A stretch of DNA of 64,000 nt from Selaginella moellendorffii. Taxonomy: Eukaryota; Streptophyta; Lycopodiopsida; Selaginellales; Selaginellaceae. Of the stretch, positions 34,883 to 45,140 are shown one piece after another. The DNA is taken from positions 802,310 through 866,309 of the forward strand of contig NW_003314316.1 of the NCBI RefSeq assembly GCF_000143415.4, written 5' to 3'. A model generated the notes under the pieces. The model did not search any database. It worked only from the letters and a program-made list of their open reading frames with translations, and had not been told where the DNA came from. Within the stretch, counting starts at the first letter, position 1. Every line of letters begins with the position of its first letter. Position numbers and translations under genes: made by a program.

Positions 34883-36529
34883 ATGGTTCTCTGTCGAGAA
34901 GAAGAAGAAGAAGAAGAAGGGGAAGAGGAGGAGGAGGAAGATTTTGCCGATGAACACACTGGCATTCTCTTCCCCAGAGAGAAAGAAATCGAAAATGCAA
35001 CAGCGCCAGTGAATTTGTGTTTGGGATTGGTGGAAAAGGAGAAAATCCAGATTGAAGGAGGAGGAGGAGGAGATGATGCAAGAAATTCTCTCTTCCAGAT
35101 TGGAATTCCAGCGATTCGCGCCGAGCTCGCCATGCAATTCCGCCTGGGATGCCCCATCATGGCCATGAATCTCATCTGGTTCGCCAAATTCCTCGCCACC
35201 ACGCTCTTCCTGGGCCGGCTGGGCGGCGTGGAGCTCGCGGGAGGCGCCCCAGCTCTCACCTTCGCCAATGTCACCGGCTACTCGATCCTCCTCGGCCTCG
35301 CCACTGGAATGGAGCCGATTTGCAGCCAGGCATTCGGCGCCGGGCGGATGGATCTCATGGCCTCAGCGCTCCAAAATGCGATCCTCATGTTGCTCCTGGC
35401 GTGCATTCCAATCGCCCTCGCCTGGCTCTACAGCGTTGAGAGATTCTTGATCTTCTTGGGCCAAGATCCATCCCTGGCCCGCGCCTCAGCAAGATTCTTG
35501 AAATTTCTCCTCCCGGATCTGTTCCTCCAGGCCGTGATCACTCCCCTGCGGATCTTCCTGCGCTGCCAGAGCGACACACTGCCAATGACCATCGCCTTCA
35601 CTGCCGGGATCCTCCTCCACATTGGCCTCGGATTCCTGCTCGCCATGGACCTGCGCGGCGCTGGGATTGCTCTGGCGATGGGCATTGGCGATCTTTTCAC
35701 GCTCGCGCTACTTTTAAGTCTCGTCCTCGCCAAGAGCAGAGCCTCTTCTTCCAAGAACCCTAAAATCAAGAACACGAAGAACACGAGGAGAAAGAGATGG
35801 AAGCCACTGATCAAACTGGCACTGCCCTCGTGCGCCATGGTCTGTCTTGAGTGGTGGAGCTACGAGGCCATCGTTCTTCTTGCCGGGCTGCTCCAGGATC
35901 CAGAAATCTCCGTCCCAGCTGCCGCGATCGTGCTGAATTTGGACGCAATCCTCTACGCGCTCCAGATCACGCTCGCCTCCTGCACCGCCACCCGAATCGG
36001 CCACGAGCTGGGCGCGAATTCGCCCTCCTCTGCCCGGACCGCGGCAATCGCATCGCTGCTCGCAAGCCTGGCAATGGGATTCGTGACCTTCGCCTCTCTG
36101 GCGGTGTTGCGATCGCTGTGGGGGCGGCTCTTCACGGCCGATCCAGCGATTGTGCGCAGCGTAAGGCGATCGATGCCGGTGGCGGGCGCGATCGAGCTCG
36201 CCAATTTCCCGCTGCTGGTGCTGTGCGGGATCTTGCGTGGGAGCGCGAGGCCAGCGGCGGGGGCGGTGGCGAGCCTGGGATCGTTCTACCTCATTGGGCT
36301 ACCGTGTGGAGTGGCGCTGGGATTTGGGGCGGGGCTGGGCCTGGTGGGGCTGTGGCTGGGATTGCTAGCGGCGGTGGTGGCGTGTGTGGCGCTCACGGGG
36401 ATGGTTGTTCTTGGCACGGATTGGAAGGAGATGGCCATGGCTTCCCAGCTGCAAATCCGATCTTGGGACACTCCTAGCGAAGTGTGGCATTCTAACGATC
36501 CTGATGGAAAAGAAATGGATGAAATTTAA
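34883..36529 (+). CDS. MATE efflux transporter (DTX type), intronless
   Basis: Multidrug and toxic compound extrusion family: a 12-helix antiporter moving organic cations or metabolites out of the cytosol against protons. It is a single exon of 548 residues. Signature blocks: LFLGRLGGVELAG, FANVTGYSILLGLATGMEPI, CSQAFGAG, and in the second half LALPSCAMVCLEWWSYEAIVLLAG. The residue pattern fits the plant DTX48-56 (ADP1/BCD1) branch, whose members sit in endomembranes. The N-terminus before the first helix is unusually long and acidic, with EEEEEEEGEEEEEEDF from a GAA/GAG repeat (about 34902-34944). A downstream Met at residue 83 could serve as an alternative start. Converges on the PPR gene, with 65 bp between stops. 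Confidence 0.92.
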   Translation: MVLCREEEEEEEGEEEEEEDFADEHTGILFPREKEIENATAPVNLCLGLVEKEKIQIEGGGGGDDARNSLFQIGIPAIRAELAMQFRLGCPIMAMNLIWFAKFLATTLFLGRLGGVELAGGAPALTFANVTGYSILLGLATGMEPICSQAFGAGRMDLMASALQNAILMLLLACIPIALAWLYSVERFLIFLGQDPSLARASARFLKFLLPDLFLQAVITPLRIFLRCQSDTLPMTIAFTAGILLHIGLGFLLAMDLRGAGIALAMGIGDLFTLALLLSLVLAKSRASSSKNPKIKNTKNTRRKRWKPLIKLALPSCAMVCLEWWSYEAIVLLAGLLQDPEISVPAAAIVLNLDAILYALQITLASCTATRIGHELGANSPSSARTAAIASLLASLAMGFVTFASLAVLRSLWGRLFTADPAIVRSVRRSMPVAGAIELANFPLLVLCGILRGSARPAAGAVASLGSFYLIGLPCGVALGFGAGLGLVGLWLGLLAAVVACVALTGMVVLGTDWKEMAMASQLQIRSWDTPSEVWHSNDPDGKEMDEI

Positions 36530-36594
36530 ATCCTAGAATATTCTATATTCTGAGCATATTCGCTATGATTAAATTGAACTTTACCGCCTTTTTG

Positions 36595-38235
36595 CTACTT
36601 ACCTTTACCATCTTTGTTATAACCACTATAATCTTTTTCTTGATCATCAGAGCAAATATTGGCTAACAGAGAATATAGTGAAGCACATTCTGGATTGAGA
36701 CTCACCCCAGACTTGGCAGCCTCAGATCCTCTTGTGGAATCTTTGTGGAGTTTGCAGCCACCCAACAAGGAAGTCCACTCCACCTCATCAGGGATAAAGG
36801 GCATATTCCAGACTAGATCTTGGGCATCTCGCAAATGCCCAGCTCTACTCAACAAATCCACCATGCAACCATAGTGCTCCTTGAGAGGCCTCAGCCCATG
36901 ATCCCCAGCCATCGATCTAAAGCAGTCCCAACCGTCCGATACCATGCCGCCGTGGCTGCATCCCAGCAGCACGCAGCACAGGGAGATCTCGTTGGGCCGG
37001 ATGCCGTCCAGTACCATCGTACGGAACACATCCAACGCTCCCTGGAAGCGCCCGGCCCTGGCGTACGCTCCAACCAGGCACGTCCACGCCACCACGTTCC
37101 GTACGCCCATGCCGGCAAAGAAGCGCTGGGCGTCTTCCAGATTCCCAGCCAGCGCATATGCCCCTAGCATCGCGGCCTCGGATGCCGTGTCGTGGTACGG
37201 CATCTCGCTGAAGATCCTCCGGCATTCATAGATATTCCTACCGTACGCGTGGGCTGTGAGCAGTGCCGTCCAAGAGAGGATGTCGCGCTCGGGCATGAGC
37301 TGGAAGAGGCGCGCGGTTTTCCGCGCGTCCCCAAGCCGGGAATATCCGCCTAGCATGGTGTTCCACGTGACGAGATTCCTGGCCGGCATCGCGTGGAAAT
37401 AACGATTGGCCTCGTCAGCGCTGCTGGCAAAGCACACATCCAGTACGATCGTCCACGTCACCACGTCGTACAGTGGCATAGCACGGAACACCGCCATGGC
37501 GTCCTTGAGCCGGTGGTGTCCGTACTGTGAATATGCCCCCAGGAGAGTGCTCCATGTGATGAGATTCCTCTCTGGCGTGGCGTGAAAGAGCGCTATCGTC
37601 GAGTTTAAATCGCCGGATCTCATGGAAGAAGAGAGTGCCGCGTTCCAGGCCACCACGCTCCACTGTGGCATTCGATCAAACACAAGCCTGGCTCGAGCAA
37701 AATTTCCTTCTTGGGTATTTGCCGAGAGGAGGATGATCCACGAAACAATCTCTCGCTCTGGGATTCGATCGAAGAGATCTTCCAGCTCGCGGATCCGGCC
37801 AAACTGGTCGTAGGCCGCCAGCATCGTGTTCCAGGAGATGACGCTGGGGAATCGAATGCCGTCGAAAATAGACTCCGCGAGATCCAGATCCCCCGCCCTG
37901 GCCGCCGCCGCCACTGCCGCGGTGGAGGAAACCACATCCAATTGGGGCGTCCTGGCGAGGATCGAGAGCGCACGAGAGAGATCTCTGCTGCTGGCGAGGC
38001 ACGAGAGGAGGATCTGGCGCCAGGAGAAGGGATTCCTGGCGGGCATGGAGTGAAAGAGGGCGAGCGCATCGCGGATGCTGGAGCAGGCGCCATACATCTG
38101 GATGAGGAGATTGGAGAGAAAGATGCCGTCGGTGGACATGAATCGTGATTGCAGCACCTGGGAGTGGACATTGCGAGCATCGGCAATGTGGCGCACGGAT
38201 TTGATCAGCCGGACGCACTCATCCACACACCGCAT
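36595..38235 (-). CDS. Pentatricopeptide repeat protein (PLS class), intronless
   Basis: 546 residues, single exon. PPR motifs run through almost the whole length, with repeated units such as VISWNTMLAAYDQFGRI, NLVTWNTMLGGYSRLGDA and NVVAWTCLVGAYARAGR. Near the C-terminus an E-type region is present (EHYGCMVDLLSRAGHL, VEWTSLLGGC), but it stops before an E+ or DYW domain, ending ...YNKDGKGK. PLS proteins bind organelle transcripts and often guide C-to-U editing. Without DYW this one would need a partner. No clear transit peptide is seen. Lycophytes have greatly expanded PLS families. Confidence 0.9.
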   Translation of the reverse strand: MRCVDECVRLIKSVRHIADARNVHSQVLQSRFMSTDGIFLSNLLIQMYGACSSIRDALALFHSMPARNPFSWRQILLSCLASSRDLSRALSILARTPQLDVVSSTAAVAAAARAGDLDLAESIFDGIRFPSVISWNTMLAAYDQFGRIRELEDLFDRIPEREIVSWIILLSANTQEGNFARARLVFDRMPQWSVVAWNAALSSSMRSGDLNSTIALFHATPERNLITWSTLLGAYSQYGHHRLKDAMAVFRAMPLYDVVTWTIVLDVCFASSADEANRYFHAMPARNLVTWNTMLGGYSRLGDARKTARLFQLMPERDILSWTALLTAHAYGRNIYECRRIFSEMPYHDTASEAAMLGAYALAGNLEDAQRFFAGMGVRNVVAWTCLVGAYARAGRFQGALDVFRTMVLDGIRPNEISLCCVLLGCSHGGMVSDGWDCFRSMAGDHGLRPLKEHYGCMVDLLSRAGHLRDAQDLVWNMPFIPDEVEWTSLLGGCKLHKDSTRGSEAAKSGVSLNPECASLYSLLANICSDDQEKDYSGYNKDGKGK

Positions 38236-38394
38236 CCAAGAACCCTAAAAACAGAGTAACATTTTGGCGGGATCTCTTAAGAATATACTTTTAGATGCTA
38301 AAATCATATTAAAACTTGGGGGTATAGACAGACTCCAACAGGGGAGATGGAAGAAGATATATCATAGTGATTGAGAGCAAAAAGGGGATTTTTT

Positions 38395-38833
38395 TCACGG
38401 GCATTTGGGCTCTCCCTCGTCGTTGCGGATGGCATCGTAGCACGGGCACTCTTTCTTGCTCGCTTTTGGGCCATTTGGAACGCAAAAGCACTTGCTGCAG
38501 CAGATGTTACACATCTTATTGCACATCTTGGGCTTCCACGAGTTAGAGCATCGGTACTTGCACTTTCCTCCACAATCTGCGAGGGAGAAACAAAGACCCA
38601 GTCACTCTACTCGATCCAACCGACAAAAACTGGAAGCTAGAAACTAAAAGCAGTGAAGGATGTCTCACCGTATCCAGTCAACTCTCTGCTGCCAAGAACC
38701 ACATTGCCATTCTGCAACGAAACAAGAGATTGTCAAAACACGAACTCAATCAGGCAATGCAGGTGGAGCTCACCTCGGCAATCACAAACATGAGCAGGAC
38801 GAGAGATGCTAGCCACTTCAAAGCCAGAGCCAT
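38395..38833 (-). CDS. GASA: GASA/Snakin cysteine-rich secreted peptide
   Basis: Small secreted peptide of the gibberellin-stimulated GASA/snakin family. Three exons (38833-38774, 38711-38669, 38576-38395) give 94 residues. Residues 1-19 (MALALKWLASLVLLMFVIA) form a signal peptide. The C-terminal 60 residues hold all 12 family cysteines in the expected order: CGGKCKYRC, MCNKMCNICCSKCFCVP, KKECPCYDAI and a final KCP. It is too small and intron-split to appear as one open frame. Divergent from the pathogen-related gene, with 529 bp shared upstream. Confidence 0.95.
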
Positions 38834-39362
38834 TTTGCTCGAACTCCTCCTTTCTCTCACGAAGAAACACACCTGAGGACTCTGCGAGAAGAAACAATGA
38901 ATGCTCTAAGTGGAAGAGAAGAGTGGCGTTTTATAGTCAGGAATTTACCTCCCTGTGGAAGAATCGCGGCAGCTCAGGTCCCCCACCGTGTGAAGCTAGC
39001 TGTATAGTCAGCGTAGAATTAAATCTAAAGATTGTCTGTCTGCCATGCCATTGCCAGCCGGCTTTGCGATGGAAGGCTGCTCCATTTAGATATCTTTGTA
39101 CCATATATCTATCTCGTATAGGCGCCTCTTTGTCTGCCAGATCCTGTAAAGGAAACAACTATGATCAAACTCTTTTTATCTTTCGTCTCTTCGTTTGGGT
39201 TAACTCTATCAGACTAAGAAATGTCGGTTTACCTCGCAAGACGAATCACGTGTTGATGTCACGCCAAACGAGAGCTTGCCAGCACGAAGATATAGGTGCT
39301 TCCATCGCGACGAGCTTATCGGCGATTCAGTGTTCTCTCCTATATGATACAGAGTGAGCTCG
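38834..39362. other. Shared divergent promoter region of GASA and pathogen-related genes
   Basis: 529 bp between two start codons on opposite strands. No internal gene supported. Both neighbours belong to families often stress- or defence-induced, so coordinated control is possible but unproven. Confidence 0.45.
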
Positions 39363-40169
39363 ATGAAAATGGCAGCGAAAGATCCTTACAGAAGCCACAT
39401 TCGTGGAGATGCCGAGAAGACCACCTACTGGAGACATGGAGAACCTCCGTGTTATGACAACAGCGCCTTTGAGGAAGGTAGGAGCAAGGTAAGTCAGCCG
39501 CTAGATTGTGAGAGACGAGGTAACGGGAGCTCGCTCACCTTGCTCGAGTTCAATTGGATTGATGCAGGTATGGCCGAGTGGATCACTGGAAGAGATCGTT
39601 CAAAACCTCGTCAAGACGTGGGAGATGGAGATGAGCCACAAATGCCATGTCGAGGACGTCAAAACAGTCGATCATCAGCTCTTCACACTCGCGGTGAATG
39701 GTAGGCAAGAACTTCACAGCATCATCTTCTTCTGAGTTTCTTCTATGCAGGAAGAACATCAAAGTCAGTCGACGAAGTTGTGAGAACCGGAACATATAAC
39801 ATCTTACTTCAATCCGAAGCTCCCTGTGCATACTATGACTCCTCCAAAGAAAACTTTGAATCCTCACACCATACCTTCCACCACGCCTTCAACAATAAGT
39901 TTCCATGGGAAGTTCTTCAAGTGTACTCCGGACCTCCTGTTGTTGTCTTCAAGTGGAGGCACTGGGGAAGAATGAAAGGAGAATTTCGAGGTCATGCTGC
40001 TACAGGGGAATTAGTCGAGATCATCGGAGTTGCTGTTGCTACTGTGAATAGCGAGCTCAAGCTCACGAGTGTTGAAGTTTACTTCGATCAGGAGCAGTTC
40101 CTTAAGAAACTGTGCAAAGGAAAGAAATCTTCGCTAGAAAATGTAAACGCAAATGCGTCACTTAAGTGA
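39363..40169 (+). CDS. Pathogen-related protein (SnoaL/NTF2-like fold)
   Basis: Three exons (39363-39488, 39568-39700, 39751-40169) give 225 residues. It resembles the plant pathogen-related family first named from barley: DPYRSHIRGDAEKTTYWRHG at the N-terminus, WPSGSLEEIVQNLVKTWEME, then EVLQVYSGPPVVVFKWRHWG and GEFRGHAATGELVEIIGVAV. The C-terminal half is an NTF2-like fold. The biochemical role is unknown. No signal peptide or membrane segment. A second in-frame ATG two codons downstream (39369) could also serve. Converges on the next gene, with 94 bp between stops. Confidence 0.88.
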
Positions 40170-40263
40170 AAGCATCCTTGGAAATCTTCTGTAAATCTGA
40201 ATAGATGTCATGAGACTTTTACCTGTATCTGATTTCTCTGCCTTTTGGAAGGCTGCGAACATA

Positions 40264-41916
40264 TCAATGCTCAAAAAGTCCCTTTTTCGTCCAGCTCGGG
40301 GTACGTAGTAGCCTTCCTTTCGCGATTACATACTTGACGTCCAGACTGCTTTTATCCAGCACTAGAACGTCTCCGTCGCTTCCAGGACTTAAATGACCTG
40401 CCAAAAACGTTTGCATATATACAAAATATATACAAATATGGAAGCTAAAGTACCTTTGTGAGAAAGTGAAAGAAACTTGGCTGGATTCTTTGTGCTTAAC
40501 GAGATGGCATTTTCAACTTTCCACTCGGCTTCTCGAATTAGCCTCCTGATTGTGTTTAGATTTGCAAGAGGCGAGGCAACCCCATACTTGACAAGGTTGC
40601 CTTTGCTGTCAAAGACTGGAAGAGAACCAAATGCGTCAGAAGAAATGGAAACAGAAGTGGTAGGCACATCTCTGTCCGCCCAGTCTTTAAGAGCGTCATA
40701 AGATGCAGTCTCGCCTTCTTGATCGGAGGTAAAGTCGACACGGCCTCCAGCTTTTACCCACACTTCCGCAGCCTATAAAAAGGTTTGAGAACTTAAAAGC
40801 TACAAGAAAAGTATACCTTCACTAGTTCTGGTCCCCGATGAGAAACATGAGTTGGGATCATCTGCGTGAGAGGTATAGCTTCTCTACTGGCGTTGAAAAC
40901 AGACCAAAGAGGGTCGAGCAGCGAAGAAGCACTGCCAACGTGAAAGTGAACAATTCCAGCTTTTCCCGAGAGCATCCCTCCAACTCTTGCGTCAGAAACA
41001 AGGTGTAAAAGTTCCTGCGTGAAACCACGTCAGAAACGATGCGAAAAATTGTAGCTAATTTTACCTCGGTGCTCGGCCAGCTGCCACGATGATCGCTGAT
41101 GGCAATTTCTCCGGCGCCAATTACTTCGTTGATAAGCTGAAGATCTCTTACTAAGTTGCCTGATAGATGTTTTGGTCGTATCTAAGCTGTACAAATGAAA
41201 ACAGAATGGACAAACCTGTCAAAGTTGGAGATGGTACTCTATAGCAGCCACTCCACATATACGCTGTTATTCCTTCCTCTTGCAAGGCTTTGGACTTTGT
41301 TCTTAAGTTCTCAAGGCTACAAGGAGCAAAAGAGTTATAATCCAGAAGACAAAGGCAAAAAAAAATAAAATTGAAAAGAAAGGAGCATTTGCTCGAGAAA
41401 GAAAAAAAACGGAGAAGAGATGAGCGACTCATACCTTCTCGACACACAATCGGTGCCTAGGACTCCCACAAGCGTAGTGATGCCGGCTTCTAGAATTTCT
41501 GCTAGCCCAGCTTCCGGAGTTCTACTGGAAGGTCCCATCTCTCCACCACCACCAGTGATATGGACGTGCATATCAATCAAACCTGGAACGACAATGTCGC
41601 CCTCCACATCGATCACCTCGAGAAGAGGAATCCCTGTGAGGTTGATCCATGGAAACTGCTGCTCCGAGAACACAGCTAGAACGGATCCTCCACCCAGCAG
41701 AATGTGAGCCTTTCCAATCGGCTCTGGCGTGTACACCAATCCATTCTTGACCAGAATCATCGTGGCTTCTCGTTCCTCGCCGCCGATCTGGCCCGCTACC
41801 GCGACATCCCACTCCACAATCCCCGGATCGAGAGACTTACACGATGATCCAGATGACATAAGCGGCAAGAATGCCGCCAGCAGCGCTAGCTCCAAGAAAA
41901 TCAGAGGTCCAGCCAT
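40264..41916 (-). CDS. Isoaspartyl dipeptidase (IadA-like, amidohydrolase M38) with signal-like N-terminus
   Basis: Removes isoaspartate from peptide N-termini in characterised bacterial relatives. Six exons (41916-41435, 41316-41216, 41159-41065, 41014-40817, 40772-40454, 40397-40264) give 442 residues in frame. Metal-binding GLIDMHVHITGGGGEMGP carries His117, His119 and Glu126. Also visible are RTPEAGLAEILEAGITTLVG, YMWSGCYRVPSPTLTG, GAGEIAISDHRGSWPS, GGMLSGKAGIVHFHVG, THVSHRGPELV and SISSDAFGSLP, in IadA order. At the bridging position before ISDHR this protein has Glu where E. coli IadA has a carbamylated Lys. Residues 1-25 are hydrophobic like a signal peptide. Short typical introns show it is a resident gene, not contamination. 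Confidence 0.88.
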
Positions 41917-42090
41917 TGTCCCGAGAACCCTAGCCCATGGAAGTGGGGCATCTTAAAAATGCAAGATATCTCATATACAAATTGCCAGCAATGTTTGGAA
42001 GGGTTCTTGAATAAACATTACAGCTTAGATTTAGTCGTTCATTTTATTTGATAGCATTTACTGCTACTTTTTTGGTTTGCTTAAGCAAAC
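41917..42090. other. 5' flank of the isoaspartyl dipeptidase gene
   Basis: Contains an AACCCTAG telo-box-like sequence just before the start codon and a small palindrome TTTGCTTAAGCAAAC at about 42075. Beyond here composition becomes very AT-rich. Confidence 0.4.
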
Positions 42091-42094
42091 CTGT

Positions 42095-42410
42095 AGACTG
42101 TAGTGAATATATTTAGAATATATTTGAATATTTTAGGATATTCTATGATTTAACGGTTGTTATTCATTTAGATTAATCTTGTATTTATAATTTATAAATA
42201 TGTTTATAATTTATAAACTTTCTTAAACCCTTTCTAGTATATTCTTTTTATTCTATCATCTAATGGTTGATATACAATAAAATTAATCTTGTGTTTATAA
42301 ATTACAAACATGTTAATAATTATAAATTTTATTTGAGAAATCAGATTAATAAGTAATAATAAAACTACTATTAAGCAAACCAAGCATTGCTACATGCAAT
42401 GCATAGCAAT
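42095..42410 (+). repeat. AT-rich dispersed repeat, copy 1
   Basis: Starts TGTAGTGAATATATTTAGAA and shares an ordered series of blocks with 44861-45140 in the same orientation, including CTATCATCTAATGGTTGATA. Divergence is substantial. Could be LTRs or ends of a non-autonomous element enclosing 42.4-44.86 kb. No TG..CA ends or target duplication could be confirmed. Confidence 0.55.
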
Positions 42411-43900
42411 TTATTTTTTACTTTGAACTCAATCACAACTTTATAGTTGTATGGTCTTTTTAGTATCTTCTTACGAATATTCATCTGATTATAAGATACA
42501 GCCATTGGATTCAACATGGGAGGGACATCATGATAAATATTAAGTATGAACATTAGCTTGAATGTGTTGAAATACCTCACTGGAGGGAATTTTACAATAT
42601 GCACCTCTCTATACTGGATTAGCAAGGAGCATAGTGTTAGCCAGGAAATTCCAAATTTGCTAAATGGAGTATAGTGTTTTAGTCTCTAGGATTTTATATT
42701 AATTTAGAGGACTTTACTGAATTTTCTATTCTTTCACTTCACTTGTAAGTTCTTTTCTCCATTTATTGCATTTTCTTTTATTCCACAAAAGTTGCATCCT
42801 TATGCAAATAGTGAGAAACTATTGAAAAGATATGGATAAATATTATTATATAAATGTAATGGAAGATATTAAATAGAATGACGTTATTGATGAATAAAAT
42901 ATTAATTATATTTAGAAAAAGAATCTGAGGTAGAGATGATGAAATATTACTTATTTATTATTTAATTCTAATAATGTATTATAAATTTAAATTACTTAAA
43001 TTTTTACTCAAAAATATTTATTACCTACCATTTGTTTTAATGATGAATTATCAATTTATTCATTATATTTGTACCTAATTAAGTTACCCAAACAAAGTCT
43101 AAAAAGAATATTAATATAAATAATATACATAAGTATGTGTCAATACCAAAGGGGATATGTATCATGTCAATGCTGATTTCTTAGTTGAAAATTAGATTCA
43201 AAATAATATTAATACTAAATTTTTAAACTTTCTCTTGATAAAAAAGTGAAATATTTTCATCTTGATGTGTAAAAAATGTAAAACTTCTAGACAAATAAAA
43301 TAAAATAATAAAAATGACATATTAAATAACATGTTAAAAGTTGTAAAATATAAGTGGATAAGCTAATTTAAATAGTTTTTAATTGTAAATTTAAAAAATT
43401 GTTATGACTTTAAAATTAGATTTAAAGCTAATAAAATTAGTATATTAATTTGATATATCTAATGAGGAACCAAATCTTATGTATATACTTTGGATAAGAA
43501 AGTGTACCATAGAAGTGTTTCTAATTTAAAATTTATCATTAAAATGTCAAAATGTCAAAGTAAGTTACGTGCAATAAATGGTGTGGCCCTGGTAGTGGAG
43601 TTGGGAATGCTAGTGAAGTTTGCTGTATTATATAGCAAAGAGCCATGCCCTTATTAAAGCATTTGAGGATCTCCTATTACATTTTTAGTGATGCATTCTA
43701 GCATTACATTTTAGCATTCTGGAGAGTCGACAGCTTCTAGCTTCAGGGATTGGAGGAATTAATTCCAGGGATTGTTGAGTTCTAGTTCCAAGCATATTAG
43801 TTTTCTAGCCATATCTGGGATTCAAGTAAGCTCTTATATAGGAGCTTGGCACTCAAGATGAAACTCAAGAGGAAGGGAGAACATTAGAGAGCTAGCAGAA
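42411..43900. other. AT-rich gene-free stretch
   Basis: No coding region, tRNA or clear repeat structure supported. Confidence 0.45.
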
Positions 43901-44760
43901 TCAGTTTCAAGGAAGAAACTGAGGAATAAACATGCTCCTAACTGGACAAGAGGAGAAGCCATAGCTTTGATTGAGCTCAAAGTATGCAGAGTGGACAGTT
44001 ATGATTCAAGGAAACTTGCCTTTGAATGCTTGCCAACAGCAGTTTGCAAAGAAGATACTGTTGAGAATCTAGCCACAAAGCTCACTTGGCAAGCCTCCAA
44101 TGAGCTAGTTCCTGCTCAAGTCCGTGAAGATGAGATGGCTGCTGTTGTTCTTGATGCCAAGGTTTCAACTTAACCTGTTTCCAGAGACATCGAGCATGAC
44201 CAGTGTTGAGAACAAACTTGGTGGAACAGAGCTTGAGAGCATGTCATTTTCTATGGAGCAAGTTTGGGAACTTAACAAACTTAGCAAGAGGTTCCAGCAA
44301 ACTTTGACAGAGTGCTCAAAGATTGGAGCTTTTTTCGTCCCTCTCATATCCTTTCTCTACAGCCTGGAAGAGAATCCACTTTCTCATGCTCACTGAAAGG
44401 CTGCCATGAAATCAGTTATTATAGAGGTCAAGGGCCAGCAAACTTGGAGTGAACAAGCTACCTGGAATTGTTCCTTCAAGCTTGTTGCCAGGCATGCATA
44501 AGACTTCCACTCCTATAGATTTGGAGTGTGGAAGAGGAATGCTGTGGAAGAGCTTGTTTCTATCCACACTAAGAAACTTGAGGCTATAACTTCGACAAAG
44601 ATTTGTTGGTAGTGAACCGGTGAAAGTGTTTTGTGCTACTCAAAGTTCCTCCAGCCCAGAGTGGAGGCCAAACTCTTGAGAAATCTCACTGCCAATACTG
44701 TTCTCAAAGAGCAAAAGCTGCCAGTCTCACTGCTCAGAGTGGAAGTGATGTAGAACACAC
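43900..44760 (-). pseudogene. Leucine-rich-repeat (receptor-like) pseudogene
   Basis: Minus-strand translation gives recognisable LRR pieces: LSSSVPPSLFSTLVMLDVSG, LIFTDLSRN, LIGGLPSEL, TGSLPTNLCRSYSLKFL, and VLCMPGNKLEGTIPGSL. They are split by in-frame stops and frameshifts. The pieces fit the extracellular part of plant LRR receptor-like proteins. No kinase domain or signal peptide remains. It lies between two copies of the AT-rich repeat. Confidence 0.75.
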
Positions 44761-44860
44761 TCTAGTGTCATCCCTTTTAGTATTTGAAAGAGATTTTTGA
44801 TCCAGATAAAAATATCCTGTCTGTTTGTGCAAATAGAATTTAATATATTTCTGTTTTGAT

Positions 44861-45140
44861 GTAGTGGATATACCTAGAATATATTTGAATATTCTGAGAT
44901 ATTTTATAATCTAACGGTCATTATTCAATTATATTAATCTTGTATTTATAATATATAAACTTCCCTAAAAACTTTCTAGCATATTCTATTTTATTCTATC
45001 ATCTAATGGTTGATATGTAATAAGATTGATCTTATGTTTATAAATTATAAAGATGTTTATAATTATAAACTTCCATATAATAAATAAGAACAAACACTAC
45101 TATTAAACAAACTAAATGTTGCTGTATGGAACATGTAGTA
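44861..45140 (+). repeat. AT-rich dispersed repeat, copy 2
   Basis: Direct-orientation relative of 42095-42410, about 2.8 kb downstream of it and on the other side of the dead LRR gene. Blocks TAATCTTGTATTTATAAT and TCTATCATCTAATGGTTGAT are shared. Confidence 0.55.

Noticed and set aside
43967-44173. Plus-strand frame read at first as a trihelix/Myb-like domain (NWTRGEAIALIELK)
   Set aside because: The opposite strand carries a coherent series of LRR motifs over the same bases, so this is a shadow.
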